Positions 54,605-61,773 of a stretch of 64,000 nucleotides of DNA are shown here, piece after piece. Source of the DNA: Pseudoglutamicibacter cumminsii (GTDB lineage: Bacteria > Actinomycetota > Actinomycetes > Actinomycetales > Micrococcaceae); contig NZ_JAFBCO010000001.1 in NCBI RefSeq assembly GCF_016907775.1, positions 1,426,001-1,490,000 on the forward strand. Direction: 5' to 3'. The position numbers and the translations under genes are program-made. The notes beneath the pieces were generated by a model that saw only the letters and a program-made list of their open reading frames with translations, did no database searches and had not been told where the DNA came from. Position 1 is the first letter of the stretch. The number at the start of each line of letters is the position of its first letter.

Positions 54605-55585
54605 ATGTCTGAACTGAGCTACAACGTAGACAAGAAACTGGTTTTGGCTTCCGGCCGTGCCCACCCAGAGCTGGCGCAGCAGATCGCCGACGAGCTCGAA
54701 ACGGAACTCGCTCCAGTTTCTGCGTACGACTTCGCCAACGGCGAGATCTATGTACGCCCAGGGGATTCCGTTCGGGGTAAAGAATGCTTCGTGATCCAAT
54801 CCCATCCGTTCCCGATGAACAACTGGCTCATGGAACAGCTCATCATGATCGATGCGCTCAAGCGTGCTTCCGCCCGTCGCATCACCGTGGTCTCGCCGTT
54901 CTATCCATACGCACGCCAGGATAAGAAGGGACGCGGCCGCGAGCCGATCACCGCCCGCCTCGTGGCAGACCTCTACAAGACCGCTGGCGCTGACCGCATC
55001 ATGTCCGTGGACCTGCACACCTCGCAGATCCAGGGCTTCTTTGACGGGCCGGTCGACCACCTTATGGCGATCCCGTTGCTCGCCGACTACATCCGCACCC
55101 GCGTTGGCAACGAGCCGCTCACGATCGTCTCCCCAGACACCGGCCGCGTTCGCGTCGCCGAAATGTGGGCCGAGCGCCTCGGCCACGCACCACTGGCGTT
55201 CGTCCACAAGACCCGTGACCTCACGGTTCCGAACAAGGCAGAGTCCAAGACCGTGGTCGGTGACGTCAAGGACCGCGTCTGCATCCTCATCGACGACATG
55301 ATCGACACCGGCGGCACGATTTCTGGCGCTGTGTCCGTCCTCAAGAACGCAGGCGCTAAGGATGTCATCATCGCGGCGACCCACCCGGTCTTCTCCGACC
55401 CAGCCGCCCAGCGCCTGAGCGAATCCGGCGCACGCGAAGTGGTTGTCACCAACACACTGCCAGTCCCGGCATCGAAGCACTTCCACAACCTGACCGTGCT
55501 CTCGATTGCTCCGCTGCTGGCTCGCGCAATCAAGGAAGTCTTCGAAGACGGCTCCGTCACGAGCCTCTTCGACGGCCGCGCATAA
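54605..55585 (+). CDS. prs: Ribose-phosphate pyrophosphokinase
   Basis: A 326-residue class I PRPP synthetase, making PRPP from ribose-5-phosphate and ATP for nucleotide, His and Trp synthesis. FANGEIYVRP, the catalytic flexible-loop region YPYARQDKKGRGREPIT, the Mg site VDLHTSQIQGFF and the PRPP loop LIDDMIDTGGT are intact. ATG 54605 has a good AGGAGA site. It is ended by a strong hairpin. Confidence 0.97.
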   Translation: MSELSYNVDKKLVLASGRAHPELAQQIADELETELAPVSAYDFANGEIYVRPGDSVRGKECFVIQSHPFPMNNWLMEQLIMIDALKRASARRITVVSPFYPYARQDKKGRGREPITARLVADLYKTAGADRIMSVDLHTSQIQGFFDGPVDHLMAIPLLADYIRTRVGNEPLTIVSPDTGRVRVAEMWAERLGHAPLAFVHKTRDLTVPNKAESKTVVGDVKDRVCILIDDMIDTGGTISGAVSVLKNAGAKDVIIAATHPVFSDPAAQRLSESGAREVVVTNTLPVPASKHFHNLTVLSIAPLLARAIKEVFEDGSVTSLFDGRA

Positions 55586-55606
55586 CCGTTTCATACAGGC
55601 CTCAGC

Positions 55607-55644
55607 CATGTGCCCCTCCACATCGCAATGTGGAGGGGCACATG
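55607..55644 (+). terminator. Terminator after prs
   Basis: A perfect 17-bp stem (55607-55623 with 55628-55644) and a CGCA loop are followed by CGTTTAAG. Confidence 0.85.
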
Positions 55645-55647
55645 CGT

Positions 55648-55677
55648 TTAAGAGCACCGTGAAAGCTCTGGTAGACT
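55648..55677 (+). promoter_or_regulatory. Promoter of rplY (extended -10)
   Basis: TGG-TAGACT (55669-55677) is an extended -10; TTTAAG at 55648-55653 is a weak -35 at 18 bp. The predicted start is near 55684. Confidence 0.5.
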
Positions 55678-55683
55678 AGGGGA

Positions 55684-55913
55684 GTTGCCCAGGCGAGGGG
55701 AACCCCGGTTCCCGTGATCGACGAGGCCTTCTGGATTTACCGGCTGGATGCGTTCTGCACAGCCGAAGGTGAGCTTAGAAGCCACGACGAGCCCCCAGGG
55801 CGAAGACCAGCCAACACCACAGCACACGTTCGAACATTCGAATCCGAATGCTAGAACCGCTGTGCGGATACTGAAACGGTGTGGCGTCATCGACCAATAG
55901 GAGAAGAGCTCTC
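55684..55913 (+). other. Structured 5' leader of rplY
   Basis: About 230 untranslated bases precede the rplY ATG, unusual in this compact window. GGGAACC pairs with GGTTCCC at 55698-55713. A nested hairpin CACAGC/GCTGTG with inner ATTCG/CGAAT spans 55818-55864, just before the AGGAG site at 55899. No coding frame is convincing. It could be an autoregulatory ribosomal-protein leader. Confidence 0.5.
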
Positions 55914-56543
55914 ATGCAGAAATTTGAAAACATTGACGTAGAGGTCCGCGAAGACTTCGGTAAGGGTTCCGCACGCCGCGCACGCCGCGACGGCCAGATC
56001 CCAGCAGTCGTTTACGGCCACGGCACCGAGCCAGAGCACCTCTTGCTCCCTGCTCACCAGACCACCCTGGCTGTACGTCAGGCGAACGCTATTCTGTCCC
56101 TCAAGGTTGCAGGCGACGAGCGCCTTGTCATGGTGAAGGACATTCAGCGCCACCCACTGCGTCAGACCGTTGACCACCTCGACCTGCTGATCGTTAAGCG
56201 CGGCGAGAAGGTTTCGGTTGACGTTTACCTTGATTACCAGGGCGAAGTTGCGCCAGGCCTGGCCGCTGCCCTCGATATCCAGGAAGTCACCGTCCTGGCG
56301 GACGCTCTCAACATTCCAGACACCCTCGTTGTGAACCTCGAGGGCCGCGAAGAAGGCTCCGTTCTGGCTAGCGACATCGAGCTGCCAGAAGGCGTCGAGC
56401 TCGAGATCGACCCAGAGACCGTCATCGCAACCGTTGAAGAGCCACAGGAAATCGAGCTCCCAGAGGACGAGGAGACCGAGGAAGCAGGCGAAGAGGCTGC
56501 CGAGACTCCAGCAGAAGAGAAGTCCGAGGAAGACTCCGAGTAA
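55914..56543 (+). CDS. rplY: 50S ribosomal protein L25 (CTC family)
   Basis: A 209-residue long-form L25/Ctc protein. Residues 1-95 are the 5S-rRNA-binding L25 domain (REDFGKGSARRARRDGQIPAVVYG), followed by the TL5-type beta domain (EVAPGLAAALDIQEVTVLADALNIPD), then a very acidic tail. ATG 55914 has AGGAG about ten bases upstream; the longer frame to 55881 is rejected because it starts in the hairpin leader. The neighbours prs and pth match the conserved actinobacterial order. Confidence 0.96.
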   Translation: MQKFENIDVEVREDFGKGSARRARRDGQIPAVVYGHGTEPEHLLLPAHQTTLAVRQANAILSLKVAGDERLVMVKDIQRHPLRQTVDHLDLLIVKRGEKVSVDVYLDYQGEVAPGLAAALDIQEVTVLADALNIPDTLVVNLEGREEGSVLASDIELPEGVELEIDPETVIATVEEPQEIELPEDEETEEAGEEAAETPAEEKSEEDSE

Positions 56544-56566
56544 TCCCCACGGATTCCTTGCATTTT

Positions 56567-56598
56567 CGGAGGGCCGCCACACATGTGGCGGCCCTCCG
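56567..56598 (+). terminator. Terminator after rplY
   Basis: A perfect 15-bp stem (56567-56581 with 56584-56598) with a two-base loop, followed by CCGTTTAAG. Confidence 0.85.
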
Positions 56599-56672
56599 CC
56601 GTTTAAGCGGACTGCAAGCTGTGGGCAACTCTTAGCTACTCCTCAGCAACTTCATAAGATTCTTCTTCGTCC

Positions 56673-56727
56673 GTTCACTGTTCCTTTAGGCAGGGGTTAG
56701 TTCGAGGGGGAGTTGAGGTTTACCTCA
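56673..56727 (+). promoter_or_regulatory. Candidate operators upstream of the alkaline phosphatase gene
   Basis: TGAGGT-TT-ACCTCA at 56714-56727 is a 6+6 inverted repeat. GTTCACT at 56673-56679 resembles one unit of the Streptomyces PHO box (GTTCACC), but clear 11-bp direct repeats of it are not seen. The 240-bp spacer holds no gene. Confidence 0.35.
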
Positions 56728-56783
56728 CTTCCCATGCTCAGTGCTGTTGGTCAAAATCACGCCAAAAGAAACGGATTACCGCA

Positions 56784-58529
56784 GTGAAAGCAGTTCGCAC
56801 CCCTGTGATCGCAACGGCCGCAGCTGGCCTCGCACTCGCATCCTTCGCCACCGCTGTTCCAGCTAACGCTGAGCCAAAGGTCGACGGCCCAAAGAACGTC
56901 ATCGTCCTCATTGGTGACGGCATGGGCTACAGCCACATCGATAACTACAACGCCTTCACCAAGAACGAGGTGCACTGGCAGGTAGAAAAGGGCCCAGACA
57001 AGAAGGTCATGCCTTACGGCGGCAACACCAAGCCGAAGGAAGGCTGGCAGACCTGGGACCACACCGGTATGTCGACCCACTGGGTTGACGGCCTTGTCTA
57101 CGACACCGCCGAAGCATGGACCAAGTTCGACTGGGTCAAGAACAAGCCAACTGACTCGGCCGCCGCAGGTACCGCAATGGCTACCGGTGTCAAGACCTAC
57201 AACGCAGGTCTCGGTGTTGACCCGAACAAGAAGGTCGTAGAAAATCTGAGCGAACGCGCTAAGTCCCTCGGTAAGTCCGCAGGCGTGGTTTCCAGCGTTC
57301 CGTTCTCCCACGCAACCCCAGCTACATACTCCGCGCACAACGAGACCCGTCAGGACTACCACGGCATCGCCAAGGAGCAGGTCGAGGGTGACATGGATGT
57401 CGTTATGGGTGCAGGCCACCCATTCTTCGACGACAACAACAAGAAGCTCGCTACGCCGAAGTACAAGTACATCGGTGCAGAAGAATACGAGAAGCTCGCA
57501 GGCGGACACACCGACTACGCGTTCATCGAGGACAACGAAAGCTTCCGCAAGCTCACCGAGAACGGAACCCCATCCCGTGTGTTCGGCATCGCTCAGGTTG
57601 GAAACACCCTCCAGCAGAGCCGCGCAGCAGGCGCAGCAAAGAACGACGTCATCGACCTGCGCACCATGACCGAGGGTGCACTCAACGTCCTCGATAACAA
57701 CGACAAGGGCTTCTTCCTCATGGTTGAAGGCGGCGCTATCGACTGGGCCGGCCACGCCAACCAGACTGAACGCGACGTCGAAGAGGTCGAGGACTTCGAC
57801 AAGGCAGTCGAGGCCGTCATCGAGTGGGTTGAGAAGAACTCCAGCTGGGACGAAACCCTCGTCATGGTGACCGCGGACCACGAAACCGGCTACCTCTCGG
57901 GCGCTCCAAAGGGTGATTTTGCTCCGATGATCCCGCAGGGCGGCGACAACGCTGTAGCTCAGCGCAACGCTCAGGCAACACCAGCGCAGGTAACGAACAA
58001 GTACGCATCGCACACTTGGAACAGCGGCGACCACACCAACCAGCTCGTGCCGATTTTCTTCAAGGGTGCCAACGCAGCTGACGTGAAAGCACTCGCAACG
58101 AAGACTGACACCGTTCGCGGCGCCTACATGGACAACACCGACGTAGCCAAGTGGCTGCTGAACACCGCATGGGTTGCGAACGAAGAGGCTCCAACCGAGG
58201 AAGCTCCGACCGAAGAGGCTCCAACCGAAGAGGCTCCAACCGAGGAGGCCCCGACCGAAGAGGCTCCAACTAAGGAAGCCCCAACCGAAGAGGCTCCATC
58301 CCAGGAAGCTCCTTCTGAGGAAGCTCCATCCGAAGATGCTGAGGACACCACGGATGTCGTTGTCGACAACACGAACGACGCTCAGGGTCCATCGACGGGC
58401 GGCGACCTTGCCCGCACCGGTGTCAACACCGAGCTTGTCTGGGGCGCAGGCCTCGCGGCAACCTTCATGATCGGCGGCATGACCGTTCTCCTGGTCAACC
58501 GCGCACGCCGCGCAGAAGCTACCAAGTAA
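56784..58529 (+). CDS. phoA: Alkaline phosphatase, secreted and sortase-anchored
   Basis: A 581-residue phosphomonoesterase. The signal peptide is 1-29 (cleavage after PANA), and the first metal motif is VLIGDGMGYSH (41-51). The nucleophile is S125 in TDSAAAGTAMATG; MVEGGAIDWAGH, VTADHETGYLSG and SHTWNSGDHTNQLVPIFF supply the other ligands. A tandem EEAPT-type repeat spans about 467-510. LARTG at 542-546, a hydrophobic stretch and RARR form a cell-wall sorting signal with Ala in place of Pro. The GTG 56784 start lacks a strong ribosome site. The enzyme should scavenge phosphate at the cell surface. Confidence 0.92.
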   Translation: MKAVRTPVIATAAAGLALASFATAVPANAEPKVDGPKNVIVLIGDGMGYSHIDNYNAFTKNEVHWQVEKGPDKKVMPYGGNTKPKEGWQTWDHTGMSTHWVDGLVYDTAEAWTKFDWVKNKPTDSAAAGTAMATGVKTYNAGLGVDPNKKVVENLSERAKSLGKSAGVVSSVPFSHATPATYSAHNETRQDYHGIAKEQVEGDMDVVMGAGHPFFDDNNKKLATPKYKYIGAEEYEKLAGGHTDYAFIEDNESFRKLTENGTPSRVFGIAQVGNTLQQSRAAGAAKNDVIDLRTMTEGALNVLDNNDKGFFLMVEGGAIDWAGHANQTERDVEEVEDFDKAVEAVIEWVEKNSSWDETLVMVTADHETGYLSGAPKGDFAPMIPQGGDNAVAQRNAQATPAQVTNKYASHTWNSGDHTNQLVPIFFKGANAADVKALATKTDTVRGAYMDNTDVAKWLLNTAWVANEEAPTEEAPTEEAPTEEAPTEEAPTEEAPTKEAPTEEAPSQEAPSEEAPSEDAEDTTDVVVDNTNDAQGPSTGGDLARTGVNTELVWGAGLAATFMIGGMTVLLVNRARRAEATK

Positions 58530-58589
58530 GTAGCCCCAACATCCTGAAACAAACGGGCTGATTGAGCCCATCAGTATCAGGACAAATAC

Positions 58590-58627
58590 CATCGGTACCG
58601 CCGTGGACGCCCACGGCGGTACCGATG
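58590..58627 (+). terminator. Terminator after phoA
   Basis: A perfect 17-bp stem (58590-58606 with 58611-58627) and an ACGC loop, followed by CGTTTAAG. Confidence 0.85.
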
Positions 58628-58667
58628 CGTTTAAGCCTGGAAGCGCAAGCACAGATACGCTTGAGGC

Positions 58668-59219
58668 ATGGCATCTGATACGTACCTCATCGCCGGCCTC
58701 GGCAACACGGGCGCCCGTTACGCGAAAAACCGACACAACATCGGCTTCATGGTCGCCGATGAGCTCGCCGGCCGCATCGGCGGAACCTTCAAAGCGTCCT
58801 CAGCGCACCGCAGCATGCTCCTAGAAGGACGGCTCGGCATCGGTGGCCCACGCGTAGCCCTCATCAAACCGACAACACTCATGAACCGGGTAGGCGGTGC
58901 CGTCTCGAGCGTTGCGAAGTACTTCGGGATCCCGGACTCCAACGTGATCGCCATCCACGATGAGATCGAGCTGGACTTCGACACCACACAGTCCCGACTC
59001 GGAGGCACCGAAGCCGGCCACAACGGCCTACGAGACATCACCAAAGCCCTGGGAACCAGAGATTACTGGCGTGTCAGGGTCGGAGTGGGGCGCCCGCCTG
59101 GACGCCAGCAAGTCGCGGATTACGTCCTCTCCGATTTCTCCGCGCAAGAACGCAAAACCCTGCCGATGACCATTTCGGATGCCGCCGACGAGGTCGAGAA
59201 GCTCATGTCCTCGCTATAG
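58668..59219 (+). CDS. pth: Peptidyl-tRNA hydrolase (bacterial Pth)
   Basis: A 183-residue enzyme recycling peptidyl-tRNA. The catalytic His is H23 in KNRHNIGFMVAD, KPTTLMNRVGGAV carries the substrate-binding Asn, HDEIELDFD the acidic residue, and GGTEAGHNGLRDI the second Asn. The opening motif reads GLGNTG instead of the usual GLGNPG. Together with the Pth2-like protein at 9127, this gives the cell two unrelated candidate peptidyl-tRNA hydrolases. It lies before mfd, with two minus-strand genes between. Confidence 0.95.
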   Translation: MASDTYLIAGLGNTGARYAKNRHNIGFMVADELAGRIGGTFKASSAHRSMLLEGRLGIGGPRVALIKPTTLMNRVGGAVSSVAKYFGIPDSNVIAIHDEIELDFDTTQSRLGGTEAGHNGLRDITKALGTRDYWRVRVGVGRPPGRQQVADYVLSDFSAQERKTLPMTISDAADEVEKLMSSL

Positions 59220-59425
59220 GTTTCGGGGCAGTACGCTTTCTCACAGTCAGCGGCATCGTGTGAAACACCGACCTTGAGAGCCGTGATTCCGCGGATCTAT
59301 CCGCCGGCATCGAACATATTCAGCGGATCTTCACCACATTACATGGGGTTTTCCATGACTATCCCAGGGTTTATTGAGACTCGGTCTGTAGTGTCGAAGA
59401 CACCTCAAGGGTGCGAGTGATGACA

Positions 59426-59460
59426 GAGGAGCTCCGGTTGAACATCAACCGGAGCTCCTC
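59426..59460. terminator. Bidirectional terminator between pth and nhaA
   Basis: A perfect 16-bp stem (59426-59441 with 59445-59460) and an ACA loop, with a GCTTTAAG tail on the plus strand. The remaining 59220-59425 shows only a short GTGTC/GACAC hairpin and no gene. Confidence 0.85.
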
Positions 59461-59505
59461 GCTTTAAGCAGTGGGTTATTGAAGTAGTGAGTGCAGACTG
59501 GGCCG

Positions 59506-61044
59506 CTAGTACTTGACCTGGCTACGCTCAGAGGCTTGCTTGGCCTGCGCTTCTTGCTTGTAACGGCGGTTACGTGGTGCGAGCCAGATGCTCGCGAGTA
59601 CGGCCGCGAGAACCGATGCCAAGAGGATCGCGATCTTCGCGTCCTCACCGTGCAACGATTCGACGCCGAAGGACAGCTCAGCAACCAGCAGCGCGACCGT
59701 GAAGCCAATGCCGGCGACCATCGTGACGCCCAACAGATCGCCCCACTTGATCTTCGGATCAAGCTCAGCGGCCGGCGTGCGCGTGATGAGCCACGTCGCA
59801 CCCATGATGCCCAGCGGCTTACCGACCACGAGACCAAGGATGATGCCCCACACCACGGTGTCAGTCATCGCGGTCTTGAACGCATCCATGCCGGCGATGG
59901 TCACGCCAGCAGCGAAGAACGCGAACACCGGAACAGCGAGACCGGTCGAGAACGGGCCGACGCGGTGCGCGAGGACTTCAGTGAGCGGAATACCACGGTG
60001 ACCCTTCTTGACCTTGGCTGGGACCGTGAAACCAAGGAGCACGCCTGCGATGGTCGCGTGGATACCGGAGTTCAGCATGAAGACCCACGCGAGGAACCCA
60101 AGGCCCAAGAGGATGATCCATGGGGCCCAGTTCTGGCGCCGGAAGAAATTCGGGAACAGCTGCGCCAGCGTTCCGTAGATCGCGATCGGCACGAGCGAAA
60201 GGCCGAGCCACATGAACGAGATGTCGGAGGAGTAGAAGACCGCGATGATGATGATCGCGATGAGGTCGTCAACCACCGCGAGTGTCAGGAGGAACAGCTT
60301 GGCTGGGGTGGGTAGCCATGCGCCAACGACGGCAAGCACCGCAACTGCGAACGCGATGTCGGTTGCCGCTGGGATCGCCCAGCCGTGCATCGTGGATGCT
60401 GGCTGTCCGATGTTGACGAGCAGGTAGATGAGCGCGGGAACAGCCACGCCGCCGAAAGCCGCAGCCATAGGAGGGAGCGCGTGTTTGAAGTTCCGCAGCC
60501 CGCCGGTGACGAACTCGGTTTTGAGCTCAAGCCCAACCACGAAGAAGAACACCGCGAGCAGGCCGTCGGAGGCCCAGTGCCCGATTGACATGTCGATGGT
60601 CGTGAAGCCGAGCGGTACCACGAAGTGCGAGTCACGCACGGCGTAGTACCAGTCCTGTAGCGGGGTGTTCGCCACGGTGACTGCCGCGATCGCGGCGATG
60701 ATCAGCAGGATGCCGCCGATCGAGTCGGAGCGCAGAATGTTGCCTACACGGTGGCTGAACTTTGATTGTCCTGCGCGTGCCGGCGTGGTATTGAAGTGCG
60801 TCAGGTCGTCGAAGGGGACGTGATAAACCTGTCCGTCATCGGGGTGCTGGATCGCGACGGTGTCTTCGCGAGGTTCCGTGAGCAGGAGGGGCTTGTTCTC
60901 TCCCGCGTTTTCCTCGTCTACGTTGTTCGTGCCGGTGTCAGCGGCGCTAGCTGTATCCAGGTTGTCTGGAGTTTTCAGATCATCCGCTGCGGCATCGTTG
61001 TTTTCTGGTTGCTTCAAGGAACTCTCCTGCTTATGTGTTTCCAT
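59506..61044 (-). CDS. nhaA: Na+/H+ antiporter NhaA
   Basis: A 512-residue electrogenic antiporter exporting Na+ in exchange for protons. An acidic cytoplasmic N-terminus of about 85 residues precedes the membrane part. GLLAVFFFVVGLELKTEF, the ATDIAFAVAVLAV aspartate and the VVDDLIAIIIIAVFYS aspartate pair of the ion site are present, and about twelve helices can be traced. ATG 61044 is preferred, with GGGAAG about nine bases upstream; a GTG at 61071 is possible. Confidence 0.94.
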   Translation of the reverse strand: METHKQESSLKQPENNDAAADDLKTPDNLDTASAADTGTNNVDEENAGENKPLLLTEPREDTVAIQHPDDGQVYHVPFDDLTHFNTTPARAGQSKFSHRVGNILRSDSIGGILLIIAAIAAVTVANTPLQDWYYAVRDSHFVVPLGFTTIDMSIGHWASDGLLAVFFFVVGLELKTEFVTGGLRNFKHALPPMAAAFGGVAVPALIYLLVNIGQPASTMHGWAIPAATDIAFAVAVLAVVGAWLPTPAKLFLLTLAVVDDLIAIIIIAVFYSSDISFMWLGLSLVPIAIYGTLAQLFPNFFRRQNWAPWIILLGLGFLAWVFMLNSGIHATIAGVLLGFTVPAKVKKGHRGIPLTEVLAHRVGPFSTGLAVPVFAFFAAGVTIAGMDAFKTAMTDTVVWGIILGLVVGKPLGIMGATWLITRTPAAELDPKIKWGDLLGVTMVAGIGFTVALLVAELSFGVESLHGEDAKIAILLASVLAAVLASIWLAPRNRRYKQEAQAKQASERSQVKY

Positions 61045-61071
61045 TGCCGACCAGACTTCCCGGCGCACCAA

Positions 61072-61111
61072 GGCACCATCCTAACGAAATTTTGATTCGT
61101 TAGGCGGTGCC
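61072..61111 (-). terminator. Hairpin between the DUF2505 gene and nhaA
   Basis: GGCACC/GGTGCC and CCTAACGAA/TTCGTTAGG pair with a small bulge and a 7-nt loop. On the minus strand this follows the DUF2505 stop and precedes nhaA. Confidence 0.65.
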
Positions 61112-61130
61112 GCACGGGCCATGACGCGTT

Positions 61131-61622
61131 TTACTGCGAAATGTGGGCGCTGATGGCGTTAGCGCGGACTGTGAGGATCTTTGCGACGAGCGGTTCGGCT
61201 TGTTGCGCGATCTTGGGGCCGAGGAACGGGATCGAGCTTGTGACTTCGCCCGTGATACCCATCGTGGTCGAGCCGTTTTCAGCCGTGAGCTTCTCAATTC
61301 CTGCGAAGGCCACGGGTACGCCCGAGACACGGGCGGTGAGCTCTGCTTGGGCGGCGTCTGCGCCCGATGTGTGGCTCCAGTTTTCGGTGATGGTTACGTT
61401 GAGGCCGTTCTTGATGAACTTTTTGACGGCGGCGGGCAGCTGTTCGGCAGGGACACCGACGGTCATGGCCACGGTGGGGGAGTCAGCTTCGCCTGTGACG
61501 CTGTGGTCGATCAGGGTGCCTTTCGCCTTCGCCGCGAGTGCTTTGGCTACGTCGCGGGAAGCTGCGGCGGCGATGATGTCGGTGATCGGGGCGTTGATGC
61601 TCGTTGTGGAGGACAAAGCCAT
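61131..61622 (-). CDS. DUF2505 domain protein (START-like fold)
   Basis: A 163-residue protein matching DUF2505, predicted to adopt a START/SRPBCC hydrophobic-ligand fold. Recognisable are an N-terminal strand (LSSTTSINAPITDII), ENWSHTSGADAAQAELTARVSGVPV in the middle, and the helix IPFLGPKIAQQAEPLVAKIL near the C-terminus. No signal peptide is seen and the function is unknown. ATG 61622 is preferred over the frame start at 61667. Confidence 0.8.
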   Translation of the reverse strand: MALSSTTSINAPITDIIAAAASRDVAKALAAKAKGTLIDHSVTGEADSPTVAMTVGVPAEQLPAAVKKFIKNGLNVTITENWSHTSGADAAQAELTARVSGVPVAFAGIEKLTAENGSTTMGITGEVTSSIPFLGPKIAQQAEPLVAKILTVRANAISAHISQ

Positions 61623-61773
61623 GGGGGTGGTCTCGCTCTCAGCTCTAGGTGGATGGCGGCGCGGCACCGATAGGATGTTGGGTGCAGTTAATAGTACGTG
61701 CAGTCACTGTTGTGAGTGGCTGGAATCGATTGATCCCTTGTGGAAGTCCCCAGTGGGATGAGGAAGGCGCCGC

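Noticed and set aside
56757-58736. 659-codon open frame on the minus strand opposite phoA
   Set aside because: Antisense shadow in a high-G+C gene; the Gly/Leu/Trp-rich product mirrors the EEAPT repeat and resembles no family I know.
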